Assembly: GCA_022592435.1 (NCBI GenBank)
Contig: JABYQS010000923.1
Coordinates: 1-11,075, forward strand
DNA length: 11,075 nucleotides
Origin: Cerioporus squamosus
Taxonomy: Eukaryota; Basidiomycota; Agaricomycetes; Polyporales; Polyporaceae
Direction of reading: 5' to 3'
Below are positions 1 to 8,885 of the stretch, piece after piece (position 1 is the stretch's first letter; each line of letters starts with the position of its first letter). The position numbers and the translations under genes were made by a program. The notes under the pieces are model-generated. The model was not told the DNA's origin, did no database searches, and saw only the letters and a list, made by a program, of their open reading frames with translations.

Positions 1-1826
1 CTTGCTCCTGCCTAGATCCTCCCAGGCTTCCGATGCCGCCTTGCAGGAATCTTCTTGCGAGCTCGCTGACAACGAGTCATGAAGTTCCTGACTCGGAGGC
101 GGCGGGAGACAAGGCAACTCGAACTGTCCACAGGAGGTGGTCGCACGTCCCATGGTCTGCGTCCGTCCGTCTGCAGCCAGCCATCCATGACTTCTGACTA
201 GTCAGGACACAAGTACTCCGAGTCTCCGATAGAGTCGCATCCGGACAGCACAAAATGCAGTTCGAGTTCTGAGAGGTCGCAAGAGCGAGACCCGAGCTGC
301 TTCGCTCGAAGGATCCGGCTCGGAACGACGGATCGAGACCACTACTTCGGGCCACAGAGATGAACCTGAAACAGTACCGGAAGCTCAGAGATGGACTCGT
401 TCGATTAGGGCAGGACTTACCGCAGACTCATAACGCTGTAACACAACGCTGCCTCGCAGCCCTCAGTCTGCACGAACTCTGTCACCTGGAGGCTGGCTCG
501 CCAGAAAGCAGAGACGCGACTCACAAGGCAGATCCGACGCTTCGACGCCGTGGAGGACGCGATGTAGCCGCCGCACAACCGGGATGTCACCCTTGTGACT
601 TATGCTCTTGTGCGTGTCTCGGGTTGCTGCATCGCAAAAGGCCTGCAGAGCTGCAGACGGTGTCAGCTGGGTGCAAGCGTGGATGACAAGGTCTGTACAA
701 TACGCCCTGGGCCGCAGGTCAAGAAGGCGTACTCGCATGTCTGCTTTCCAACGCGGGGCACGCGGAAAGGCTGCGCCCACGAGAGCAGGACTTGGTTGGT
801 GGACTGGGCCCTTGATAAGGCGAGACGACGCCATCCGCGGCACAGTAGCATGTCCCTGATTCTGAAGCATGGGTGGTAGTCTTGCGCGTGTATATGAGAT
901 CTAACGTGCGGATGGCCATCGCGGCGGGGCTGCGAAGACGTCAAGCAACGACCGTCAACGAGGAATCGCGCACGCATGGGAGTGTTGAGTACTCACCATG
1001 ATACGGCTCACACGCTCTGGGTTATCTACCGCGCAACAGCGTACACAGCGGACTTGCCTGCACATTGGCTGTGTCTCAGTTGCTTGTACTGAGTGCGACA
1101 CGGTGTGATCCATCCGGCGCGACCGTTCTGCGTGCCGTCGAGGCAATAATACCCGCGTGCTACGGAGAGACAGGCCGCCGCGTGCAACGTGAGCGAGCCT
1201 AACTGATCTGAACAGTGAGATGAGGACGAGTCTGTCGGAGTCGCGCTACAGGCGCCACAACCTGGCAACCGGGCACGCAGAGCTCGGGCGACTCGGTCTG
1301 TAGACATCGACAGGTCCTCGCTGCGCACAGTGGACCGAAGGATCGACAGCCAGGGCGCCGCTGCCCTCCACCAATCGCCTCGCCGACTCGGACGAGCAGC
1401 GGGCAGCAAACGCGCATGGCCGGCTGTTGTCATGTCGTCATCATCTCTGCACACGCCGTCCTCGGTCGACGGCCGTCCGCCGTCCATCGTGCGCACTGGG
1501 AGGCTCCTAGTAAGACTCTGCATCGGAGCCCGCTCGCCACGACGAGTCAGGCTCTCAGAACCGAGCCTCGCTGCCGCTGATCGCGGCTCGTCTGCCCAGT
1601 GTGTCATCCCGCATCTGGTTCTCGAGTTCGAGCCGTGCACTCGATCCGACATGCGAGTCGCTCGGGCCCGGGTAGGCTGTGTCCCTGACTCCCTCCAGAG
1701 AGCACTCCATCCAACGCTGCTGCTCCTCGTGCTGAGCTCCCGGATGCAGGCATCCACTTCAAAGTTCGCAGTGCAGTCTGGAGAGGACGGCTCGTGGGGT
1801 GCGCTGCGCCCGGGCCTCGGGGTCAG

Positions 1827-2234
1827 ATGTCAGCGCACAGTGCGCAGGGCGCACCGACGGCGGCGGCAGACTATTCCCAGGCGAAGTGGGCCGAGTTCGG
1901 GGTTAACGGGTTCCCTGACGGGGTGCACCTTCAAGCGAGGCGAGGCGCAGGCGCACGTCGCAGGGTCGTCGAAGCGTACGCGTCGCTTCGTCTGGCGGGG
2001 ATGCGCGACTCGGAGCTCCGGGATGACGACGAGACACTGGGCACGGTGGTACGACCGCCGTTTGTTTGCGTGCGACGGTCCGTGCGCGGTGGGAGGCGGG
2101 ATAAAGGCTGGGTAGATGAGACGGTGAGCGAGTCGTGCTTTCGAGTTCACGACCTGTTCGTCACCATGCTCTCGTCTGTCGCGCATGCGCACACTTTGGC
2201 CCGCCAGTGCGTCGTACGGTCCATCATGTCCTAG
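1827..2234 (+). CDS. Possible small unknown open reading frame (135 codons)
   Basis: I do not recognise this product. The frame starts at an ATG and its first half has mostly G/C third positions and a mixed, protein-like composition, for example the stretch DYSQAKWAEFGVNGFPDG near residues 15-32, then RVVEAYASLRLAGMRDSELRD. The C-terminal third (ARQCVVRS and so on) looks less like protein. No signal peptide, membrane segment or domain is evident. It overlaps open frames in other phases and on the other strand, so openness alone is weak evidence. It could be one exon of a gene, a pseudogene fragment or chance. Transcript or homology evidence would be needed to accept it. Confidence 0.15.
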   Translation: MSAHSAQGAPTAAADYSQAKWAEFGVNGFPDGVHLQARRGAGARRRVVEAYASLRLAGMRDSELRDDDETLGTVVRPPFVCVRRSVRGGRRDKGWVDETVSESCFRVHDLFVTMLSSVAHAHTLARQCVVRSIMS

Positions 2235-3039
2235 AGCGGTGAGTTGTCATTGGTCAACACTTCGCCTGGGGGATGGCTACTCACTTGTTCCGCCTGCAGA
2301 CACGCCCATGCTTGATCTGCGTCATGCCGACACCCTGTCAGCCGTGCATAGTGAGTTAGTCGTCGCGATAGCTTGTGTTTGTACTGAGCGTTCTGGCTTG
2401 CAGCCACGGCATCAAGGCCGGTGACCAGTCGCGCACCCTGGTCGGACTTGCGACGATGAGGTGACGATGCACCATGGTTCCGGCTGGCCTCTCGGTTCGT
2501 CAGATATGCGAAGAACACAGAGGTATGCACATACGATTTGCTGCGTGGTGAACGGACGCATCTCTGATACGACGTGAAAAGCACGAAGAGGAGCCGTCAC
2601 TCTCGCAAGCAGGGAGAGTATGTATTCAAGCTGTTCTACGACATCTCGACGCACCCGGGAACAGGACGCCAGGGACGGCTCCTACACGCGGGGGAAAGCG
2701 GGAGGACAGAGGCGAGTGGACGAGAAGGATGAGAGGACGAGGGCGCGATGTACGTACGGTATGTCCATGTCTGCTGGTCCTCACCTTCGAGTTCTCTAGT
2801 CTGCTCCTCCTACGCTGCGTTGCTGGTCGACTCGGCAGTGGCCCTCGAGACCGAGTGATGCGGTATAGCCTGCCAGCGGCGGCGGGTGGACAGGGCTGCA
2901 TAGCCTTTGCGTGCAGCCTAGAACTAAGATGTACTCACCGTCCGATGGGCAATTGCATGCCGTCGCGAGTAGTGTAGATTCCGTGTAGTGTTTGCTCGCG
3001 TTAATGCACGATCTTGACCTAGGCATGCGAGATGCGTCC

Positions 3040-3260
3040 TGAGGGGGTGCGTGTGCGACTCGGAAGAGGCGGGCAGTACGCGCAGTGCGGAGGAGGAGCA
3101 CAGCCAGGGGAGGGAGCAGAGCGAGGGCTGTAGCGCAGGAAGAGAGCGATGCGGCGACAAGCGAGAGAGCGCCTGAGACGCGAAGGAGCGGAGCAGAAGA
3201 CAGGCATAGACAGCACATGTACAATTGAGAGAGAGCGAGGGCGCGTATGCGAGGGGACCG
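3040..3260. other. Purine-rich (plus strand) / pyrimidine-rich (minus strand) tract
   Basis: About 220 bp are strongly enriched in A and G on the plus strand, with runs such as GGAGGAGGAGCA, AGGGGAGGGAGCAGAG and GAGAGAGAGCGAGG. In fungi, CT-rich stretches are common in promoters and 5' leaders on the transcribed strand. This orientation would therefore suit a transcript leaving to the left, away from the hydrolase gene, or a pyrimidine-rich intron of such a transcript. Perfect minus-strand donors (GTGAGT) lie on either side, at 3293-3298 and 2933-2938. No minus-strand protein could be assembled from the adjoining segments, so the role is unknown. Confidence 0.35.
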
Positions 3261-3488
3261 TCGTGGCAGAGAGCTGAGAGCGACTGCAGCGCACTCACCG
3301 ACGTCGACGCGCGGCCAGTTCCGGAAAGATTGCCGCATTCGGAAGGGCGCCGGCGAGCGTGGTCGATCAGGACAACGGCGGGGCACGTCGAGGCCGCCGA
3401 CGTCGTACTCCACGATGGCCACACCCCTCTCGCCGATCCGAAGCTGCGATACACACCGTCGACGGTTGGTCTGCGATACCCAGAGACC

Positions 3489-6322
3489 ATGATTGGCCAC
3501 TCCTGGTCAGAATACGTCTTCATCCGGCTCTCTATCCTCGGCCTGCGGTCTATCGCACCTCTCAGCATCCTCTACTCCTGCTTGAGCTGGTACCATGGCC
3601 GTCTGCTCTACTCTCGCTGGCTAGGCATCTACGCGGCGGCCGACGCGGCCTTTTACCTCCTGGTGTTCATACCGAGAACCCGGCTCCTCCAGAAGGTGAG
3701 TTCTCCTTCCTGATTCTGTCAGCTACTTCGACATATCAGTGGCCAAAGAACGCAAACATAAGTATCGCCTGGGCTTCTTCCACCACTGTGCGATCCTTCC
3801 CATGTTCGTCAATGAGTGGTTACATAAATGAGGAGCTTTCAGAGTCTTGCTCTCCGCAGGTTGTAGGCTCCTTGCAGTTGGACGTGCCGACGATAGAAAT
3901 CCCACTTCGTGCTGAGACGTGGCTCGCGGTGACTGATGACGTCAGTGCACAAAGGAGGACAGACCTCTTGTCGATGCATGGTTCATGTCAACGTCCCAGG
4001 GTTGCCCATATTTGCTGGACAATGCACGCTTGCAACAGAAGATTATGGCGACAGTAGCCGAGCAGCTCCTTCGGCATAATGAGTATGCCTCTGGTTGCGT
4101 AATTCCTGATGCCCATTCGCGCTGTAGGATTATGCAGGAATGCAGGAACAGCCGACCGGACAGGCCACGGGCAAGTTGCATGTGAACTTCAGCTCGTTCG
4201 TTCCCTGTCTCAGGTTTGCAACGCTCATGCGGCTTCTAATGGGGAGCCACTCACCGTGCGTCACCCGAAGGCCCGTTGCGCATCCGTTCCTACTCCTTCT
4301 TTCCATACCGACATCCGTATGCTGCGAAGGAGCCGGTCTGTGGTGCTACTGGGTTGGAAATGACACGACATCGAATGCTCTGCACGTACACCCGCGGTGC
4401 GAGTGTCCGAAACCGAGCCGTCTGATCGAGTCGGGGGCTCGCGCGACACGCCATCGCAACGCTCTCAGAGCGTTCTACCGTCCAACGTCGAGTAGTTATG
4501 CAGTGCCATGGTCAACGGGTCCCATGTTCGACCGCTGCATCAGCCTGAAGTCGACGATCAACTGCTCCATCTCTCAACGATCGACTTCCAAAGCAGTTAT
4601 AATCGCGCGCGAGCTCCTTCGTTGTTCTCCTGCACTGCTCGAGCGGACCACAACGATGAGCAGCTCATCGTGGGTAACTCGAGGGGTCGTCACCCGAACG
4701 GACCAAGCGCATGTATGCGAAGGATCCGGGCGGCAGCAGTGTATATCAGACATAGCACTCATTAAGCCCCCGGCATTCGTGCACATCGGACGCGGTACGG
4801 GTGCTCGAGGAAGGGCTTGTGATACATGCTGCTCACCCCGTGCGCGGCGAAACTTGTATCGCGCATCTTTTTCCCTGACGGACAGCGGGGTTTACTATAC
4901 CAGTGGCTTAGATTACTATGTCGTGATGCCGTTCAGCGACTGACGTTCGTTCATTCCCTCAGGCTGCAACCCACCCTCCCCTGCCGTCGCGGAAAGTACG
5001 CGAGACACTGTTCGCCAAATGCTTCGCACGAATTCGAGACACCGAGAGTGCAACCGGCTGGTTCTTCTCTGCGACCCCGGACGGCATCAAGCGCGAGAAC
5101 ATGATCGAGTGGATTCTGTGGGCGATCTTCGGCACGCATCGAGAAGGGCTGAAAGAGGAGTGGATTGACGAGATCGAAGGTTACGTGCGCAAAATCGAGG
5201 AGTTACTAGGACGAAAGATGGAGGAAGGCTGGGACCAGACCGTGCGGTGCATGAAGGTCTCGCTCGACCCGGTGGACGCGGTGCATAGACCCTTGCTGTG
5301 GTACTTCGTAAGTCTACTACATATGCTACGACCCACCCCGTTCTGACTTGCTGCAGCTTGTCGCTGTGGTCGATACTATCACTGCTATCGACATGATGAG
5401 AATTGGCTTCCGGCACTACACATCCGGCAACTGGACGACCTGCTTTCCCCCTCGGGCTTTCACCGCGTTCTCGAACAAGGCCCCACATCCCGACCTGGTC
5501 TACTGGCTGAGACCGCACCGATCCGCCCACAAGGACCCAATCCTCTTCCTCCATGGCATTGGCGTACGTACCTCCCCGTCGTCCGTGTCATCCGTACTGA
5601 CTCGCACGCAGATTGGGCTGTGGCCATACAGGGCCTTTTTCAAGGACCTAATCGAAGCCGACCCCAGCGTCGGCATCATCGCCATCGAGAATCTCTCGAT
5701 CAGCATGCGCATCTCCAACCCGCCCCTCTCCCGTCCCGAGATGCTCGAAGCGCTCACGGAGCTGCTCGACGCGCACGACATCCCGCGCGTCGTCGTCGCG
5801 GCGCACTCGTACGGCACCGTCATCGCCGCGCACATGCTGCGGGACCCGGCGCTCACGAACCGCGTCTCGTCGTACATCCTCATCGACCCGATCCCGTTCC
5901 TGCTGCACCTGCCGTCCGTCGCGTACAACTTCGTGTACCGCCAGCCGCGCACGGCGAACGAGTGGCAGCTGTGGTACTTTGCGAGCCGGGACCCGGACGT
6001 CGCGCGCGCGCTCGCGCGGCACTTCTTCTGGGCGGAGAACATCCTGTGGAAGGAGGACCTGGAGGGGCGCGACGTCGCGGTCGTGCTCAGCGGGCGGGAC
6101 CAGATCGTGGACGCGAAGGAGGTGTGGCAGTACCTCACGGGCGAGGAGATCGACGCGGTGCGGTTCAGGTGGGAGAAGGACCGGCTGCGGGTGCTGTACT
6201 ATCCCGAGCTGGACCACGCGCAGGTCTTTGACACCAAGGAGCGCAGGCGGCCGTTCGTCGAGATTGCGCAGGAGTTCACGGCAACGACAGCGCTGACGAC
6301 GACAGATGCTTGCTCCGCTTGA
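3489..6322 (+). CDS. Membrane-anchored alpha/beta-hydrolase (fungal family), 4 exons, 489 aa
   Basis: A predicted serine hydrolase of the alpha/beta-hydrolase fold; its substrate cannot be told from the sequence. Exons are 3489-3695, 4963-5307, 5357-5563 and 5612-6322, all joined at phase 0. The ATG sits in a good context (ACCATG), and the N-terminus MIGHSWSEYVF followed by hydrophobic stretches at residues about 11-31 and 44-62 suggests one or two membrane segments before the catalytic part. The domain shows the oxyanion strand PILFLHGIG (245-253), the nucleophile elbow AAHSYG with Ser319, a likely acid Asp416 in LSGRDQIVD (Asp420 is the alternative), and His455 in ELDHAQVF. The elbow has Ala instead of the first Gly of GxSxG, a tolerated variant that as I recall is usual in this fungal group. 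Residues 110-184 form a charged helical region. The frame is complete and intact, unlike the F-box neighbours. The serine-hydrolase fold is well supported; calling it a lipase or esterase would be a guess. Confidence 0.9.
3733..3743 (+). repeat. Left copy of imperfect 11-bp direct repeat in intron 1
   Basis: ATATCAGTGGC here and ATACCAGTGGC at 4897-4907 match at 10 of 11 positions. They lie near the two ends of the long intron and enclose 1,153 bp. Such a pair could be an old target-site duplication. The preceding CGACATA (3729-3735) also occurs inverted as TATGTCG at 4917-4923. Both matches are short enough to be chance. Confidence 0.3.
4458..4474. repeat. 17-nt near-perfect palindrome inside intron 1
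   Basis: AACGCTCTCAGAGCGTT has two perfect 8-base arms around a single central base. It could be a dimeric protein-binding site or a hairpin stem remnant. One such palindrome in 11 kb is close to what chance gives, so no function is claimed. Confidence 0.4.
4897..4907 (+). repeat. Right copy of imperfect 11-bp direct repeat in intron 1
   Basis: Partner of the copy at 3733-3743, with a single mismatch (C for T at the fourth base). It lies 33 bp before the CTGAC branch site of the intron, so removing the enclosed segment would leave an intron of about 100 nt with both splice sites intact. Confidence 0.3.
5308..5356 (+). other. Intron 2 of the hydrolase gene (49 nt)
   Basis: The donor is GTAAGT, the branch site CTGAC is at 5343-5347, and the acceptor GCTGCAG ends at 5356. 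Splicing joins LLWYF to LVAVVDT at phase 0. All elements are canonical for a basidiomycete short intron, and leaving it in would shift the frame. Confidence 0.9.
5564..5611 (+). other. Intron 3 of the hydrolase gene (48 nt, frame-neutral)
   Basis: The donor is GTACGT, the branch site CTGAC is at 5597-5601, and the acceptor ACGCAG ends at 5611. Splicing joins FLHGIG to IGLWPYRAFF, which fits the family. The intron is exactly 16 codons long with no stop, so retention would not break the protein but would insert 16 residues directly after the oxyanion-hole motif. Confidence 0.9.
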
Positions 6323-6896
6323 TACACGCACTTGACGAGATCGAAACCACTTCCCTGCGCATCTGGACGCATTGTATAGCGATTTCTCCGTAATTTAGAG
6401 AGCGAAGTAGTCCTGACCTGTACTTCACCTTCCTGATTCACTGTAGACTTAGATCAATCGTATGCTCTTTCTCCATATCCGACAAGATGTCTGTCAGCAA
6501 CGCAAGGCACAAATCACGTACGTACCTCATCTATCTCTGCGGGACGATGTAAGGCAACTCACATGCATATAGCCGTAGGATCCTCACCCAGAGTCGTCCA
6601 TTTACTTCTCGCCGTCAGACTGGTGCGCCGGAGCATATCACTGGCATGAGGCATGGTATTGGTATGTTGTTGCCACTAGGATTCAGAAGCCAGAGGTGTA
6701 AGCTGATGCTTGGACCAGACATGCCCCGTCGTGATCGTTGGAGGTGGCTCATTGCGACAATGCGCCTGTCAGGCTCAAGGTGGCTGCGCATAGACATCGA
6801 GTCCAAGCGGACAAGTGCCGGTTTAAGAACCTTTACTCGACGCTTTGACCTTCGGTATATGCGGGTGTGGCGGACAGACAGATTATAGCGCCCCTG
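6323..6896. other. Intergenic region between hydrolase and F-box gene
   Basis: It holds the 3' untranslated region of the hydrolase gene and the promoter of the downstream F-box gene, both read left to right. The first 150 bp are more AT-rich (for example TCCGTAATTTAGAG near 6388), as expected near a fungal polyadenylation site, but no single signal stands out. Short open frames on both strands (6646-6888 plus, 6615-6806 minus) show no recognisable features and are not annotated as genes. Confidence 0.5.
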
Positions 6897-8783
6897 ATGA
6901 CTTGGGAGTCCAAGCGTCGCAAGCTATATGAGCATGCTGCTCTACGCCCTTCATGTCACCCAAGAACCTGTATTCGCGAGTCCCCTTCACCCTTCCACGA
7001 CAAGGTGCGTACTGCGTCCATGCATAGGTGCGAATTTCCAGACTCTGACCATATCGCATCCCACAGATGTATCGTCCGAAGCCTACCACTACGCAGCCAC
7101 ATATGAACCCTGCTCGTACCAAAACAGTTCCCCACAATGCGCATACTCTAGCAAGGCCCCCGTCCGCCTACCACCTCTCCCGCGGCCGGCCACACCCAAT
7201 TGTCCGCATCCCAAACAAACTCCTCGTCAAGATCCTCGCTGCGGCCAACCCCGGCACCGGCTCAGGCGCCGCTTCCTGGTCCCCCTACTGGCTCCCCCTC
7301 ATGGCCGTCTGCCGGCACTGGCGCGACCTCATCCGAAGCACGCCCGACTTCTGGCAGAAGATCGCCGTCGGCCGCCGACCTCAATGGCTCGAGCTGTGTC
7401 TGCGGCGCTCCCCGTGCTCGCTCCTCCAGATCAGCTTCCGGTACCCGATTTCGTTTGACGCGATGATGAAGGTGCTTCGTCCGCACTGGCACCGGATCGA
7501 GTACCTCTCCTTCAAGGAGCTGGACTGTGCCCAGTTTAACAGCAGCGTGATGGTCCCTCCGATGCCGGAGCTGCGGACGCTCACCGTGAACGTGAAGCAT
7601 GCGGGCCACAGTATTCGCGACGGCTCGAAACACGACGGCACCGGACTGATCTTCAGGCTTCCACATGGAACGGTCCCCCGTCTCAAGGCGTTGCACCTCG
7701 AGGGAATGAGCCTCGTCGGGGACCATGTCGCCCTCTCCTCACTGCGCTTCCTGCACCTGGGTGAATATGCCGGCGCCCGACCGCTGTTCACCACCGCCCA
7801 GTTCTTGACCATGCTGAACAGCTGTACGTCGTTGGAGCGCCTCACCATCGCCGACAATGCTTTGGATGCAATCGTGCCGAGTCCTTCCGACGACGCCGGT
7901 CCCGTCGCTCAACTCCCCGGCTGCGCTACTTGACCGTCCACGGGAGTGTGGAGAACATCGCCAATCTGCTCGCGCACATCCACGTCCCGGCGCACGTCGA
8001 TCTCGCTCTGTGGACGCGGGAGTTGACGGAGGAACGTGCTGCGACTGCAGCAACCAATATGCTCCCGTCCTCCCGCCTTCGCCGGAACCTTGGTATCCTG
8101 CAGTCCGCGACGCGTCTCAAGGTGGACAGCTGCCATGAGGAAGTCGGGGTCATCAAGATTATCGCCACCCGCAAGCTGGGCAGCACCGGCAGAATGGAGA
8201 TCAGCGTGTCTGCTCCGGGCGGTAAGGACGGGCATGGGAGCCAGGCCCGGCGCATGTACTACAAGGCACTTCTGCGAGCCGTGCCCAACATGTTCCCGAG
8301 GCGCGGTTGGACACCCTGGTCTGTGCGGGCGATATCGACGCGATCAGCGAGTCTGAGTGGAGAGACCGCATCCTCGCCCACTACCCGACCCTCCGGACGC
8401 TAGTAGTCGACGATAGTGAGTACGGAGGCGACGCAACGCCGGTGTTCAAGGCTCTTGGCTCCACCGTCGCTCAACTCCAGCTTGGCGCTATCGGTCCTGT
8501 GTGCCCTGCGCTGGAGTACCTGTGGATCCGCAACGCGGAGCCGACGGTCAAGCTCATGGAAGAGGCCCGAAAGTGTCTCTCGCGGCGCCAGGACCACCAG
8601 GCTGCACCACTGCGACGGCTGCGCTTCGAGCTGAACCCGGACTACGAGAGGCCCGTCACGGATGTTTCGGGGTATTTGCCGTTGTTCAAACGATTCGTAC
8701 CAAGGTGTGAGTTACGGGTGTGGAGGAGGGATGTGGACGACGAGGAGATGTTCTTGAATACGAACGAAGAGGTACCGTTCTGA
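6897..8783 (+). CDS. F-box/LRR-like protein gene, broken by two apparent 1-nt deletions
   Basis: Predicted substrate adaptor of an SCF ubiquitin ligase. The F-box core runs from HPIVRIPNKLLVKILAAA to WLPLMAVCRHWRDLIRST and PDFWQKIAV, residues about 44-100 counted from the ATG at 7067. Imperfect leucine-rich segments follow (MPELRTLTV, RLKALHLEGM, SLRFLHLGEY, TSLERLTIADNA, TLRTLVVDD, ALEYLWIRNA). I propose exon 1 at 6897-7004 joined at phase 0 across a canonical 62-nt intron; starts at 7067 or 7103 remain possible. The frame is lost twice: at 7915-7918, where the reading slips before RLRYLTVHG and would otherwise stop at 7931-7933, and at about 8295-8301, before RLDTLVCAGDIDA. Each needs one extra base to restore it. 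Protein-like sequence continues on both sides, so these are either recent mutations or sequencing errors. The coding part ends at TGA 8781-8783. The F-box assignment is firm; functionality is uncertain. Confidence 0.8.
7005..7066 (+). other. First intron of the plus-strand F-box gene (62 nt)
   Basis: The donor is AAG|GTGCGT, the branch site CTGAC is at 7045-7049, and the acceptor CCCACAG ends at 7066, directly before the ATG at 7067. The upstream frame from the ATG at 6897 (MTWESKRRKLY) reaches the donor at phase 0 and is open into the F-box frame. The exon may therefore be coding, or the intron may lie in the 5' leader with translation starting at 7067. The branch-to-acceptor distance matches the hydrolase introns. 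Confidence 0.6.
7915..7918 (+). other. Apparent -1 frameshift in a C run (plus-strand F-box gene)
   Basis: The upstream frame reads VAQLPGCAT then stop, while the next frame reads RLRYLTVHGSVENIANLL. One additional C in the CCCC run would give the leucine-rich pattern QLPRLRYLTV. No canonical intron explains the switch as simply. Confidence 0.7.
8295..8301 (+). other. Second apparent -1 frameshift (plus-strand F-box gene)
   Basis: The frame reading YYKALLRAVPNMFP switches to RLDTLVCAGDIDAISE. One additional base around CCCGAGG joins the two; without it the upstream frame meets TAG at 8401-8403. The segment is short and has no splice consensus. Confidence 0.65.
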
Positions 8784-8885
8784 GAGGTTAAACACCATAG
8801 AGTACAAGTGGTTCGTGTGTCGATTCTGTGAAGTATATCGTGTGGTGTATGACATGCCTGGGTTTCTTTGTTAGCATCTGGAAAG

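Larger units (their letters stand above)
1..3488. other. Gene-poor region, no recognisable gene
   Basis: This stretch has several open frames of 60-260 codons on both strands, but none reads like a known family. They are rich in Arg, Ser, Cys and Ala, often overlap an equally open antisense frame, and lack the hydrophobic patterning of folded proteins. That is what GC-rich noncoding DNA with few stop codons gives. I saw no transposase, reverse transcriptase, tRNA, long terminal repeat or tandem array. Items that stand out are listed separately: an open frame at 1827-2234, a purine-rich tract at 3040-3260 and the repeated word GACTCGG. The part nearest 3488 must contain the promoter and 5' leader of the hydrolase gene, but no TATA box is obvious. 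Confidence 0.6.
3696..4962 (+). other. Intron 1 of the hydrolase gene, unusually long (1,267 nt)
   Basis: The donor is AAG|GTGAGT, the branch site CTGAC is at 4940-4944, and the acceptor CCTCAG ends at 4962. The flanking exons join at phase 0, giving RTRLLQK followed by AATHPPLPSR. The gene's other introns are 49 and 48 nt, so this one is about 25 times longer. The interior shows no conserved protein on either strand. A 267-codon plus-strand open frame (4140-4943) is rich in Cys, Ser and Arg and ends inside the branch-site region, so I treat it as chance. An inserted, decayed mobile element is a reasonable explanation. An alternative is that further short exons were missed, but the family reads smoothly across the junction without them. 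Confidence 0.75.

Noticed and set aside
1610..1650. GTTCGAGCC stretch resembling a tRNA T-loop
   Set aside because: No matching acceptor, D-arm or anticodon arm could be folded around it.
1026..2115. Long open frames of 243 codons (minus, 1026-1757) and 261 codons (plus, 1330-2115)
   Set aside because: They are antisense to each other over 1330-1757 and both have low-complexity Arg/Ser-rich translations. No family resemblance was found.
3225..3488. In-frame upstream extension of the hydrolase from 3225
   Set aside because: The frame is open, but the sequence before MIGHSWSEYVF is not family-like and would put a charged leader before the membrane segment. The ATG at 3489 has a good context.
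4458..4474. Palindrome AACGCTCTCAGAGCGTT as a regulatory operator
   Set aside because: There is a single copy inside an intron, and one palindrome of this size is roughly expected by chance in 11 kb. It is kept only as a described repeat.
4140..4943. 267-codon plus-strand open frame inside hydrolase intron 1
   Set aside because: It is rich in Cys, Ser and Arg with no domain-like pattern, ends in the branch-site region, and overlaps another plausible but equally featureless frame (4508-4765). A GC-rich interval yields such frames by chance.
5500..6331. Antisense and out-of-phase open frames over the hydrolase exon 4
   Set aside because: These are shadows of a strongly GC-ending coding exon; the in-frame translation carries the catalytic motifs.
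8222..8265. Intron starting GTAAGG as an explanation of the second frame break in the plus-strand F-box gene
   Set aside because: It has no clear branch site, and the sequence it would remove, with what follows (RRMYYKALLRAVPNMF), reads as normal F-box family protein.
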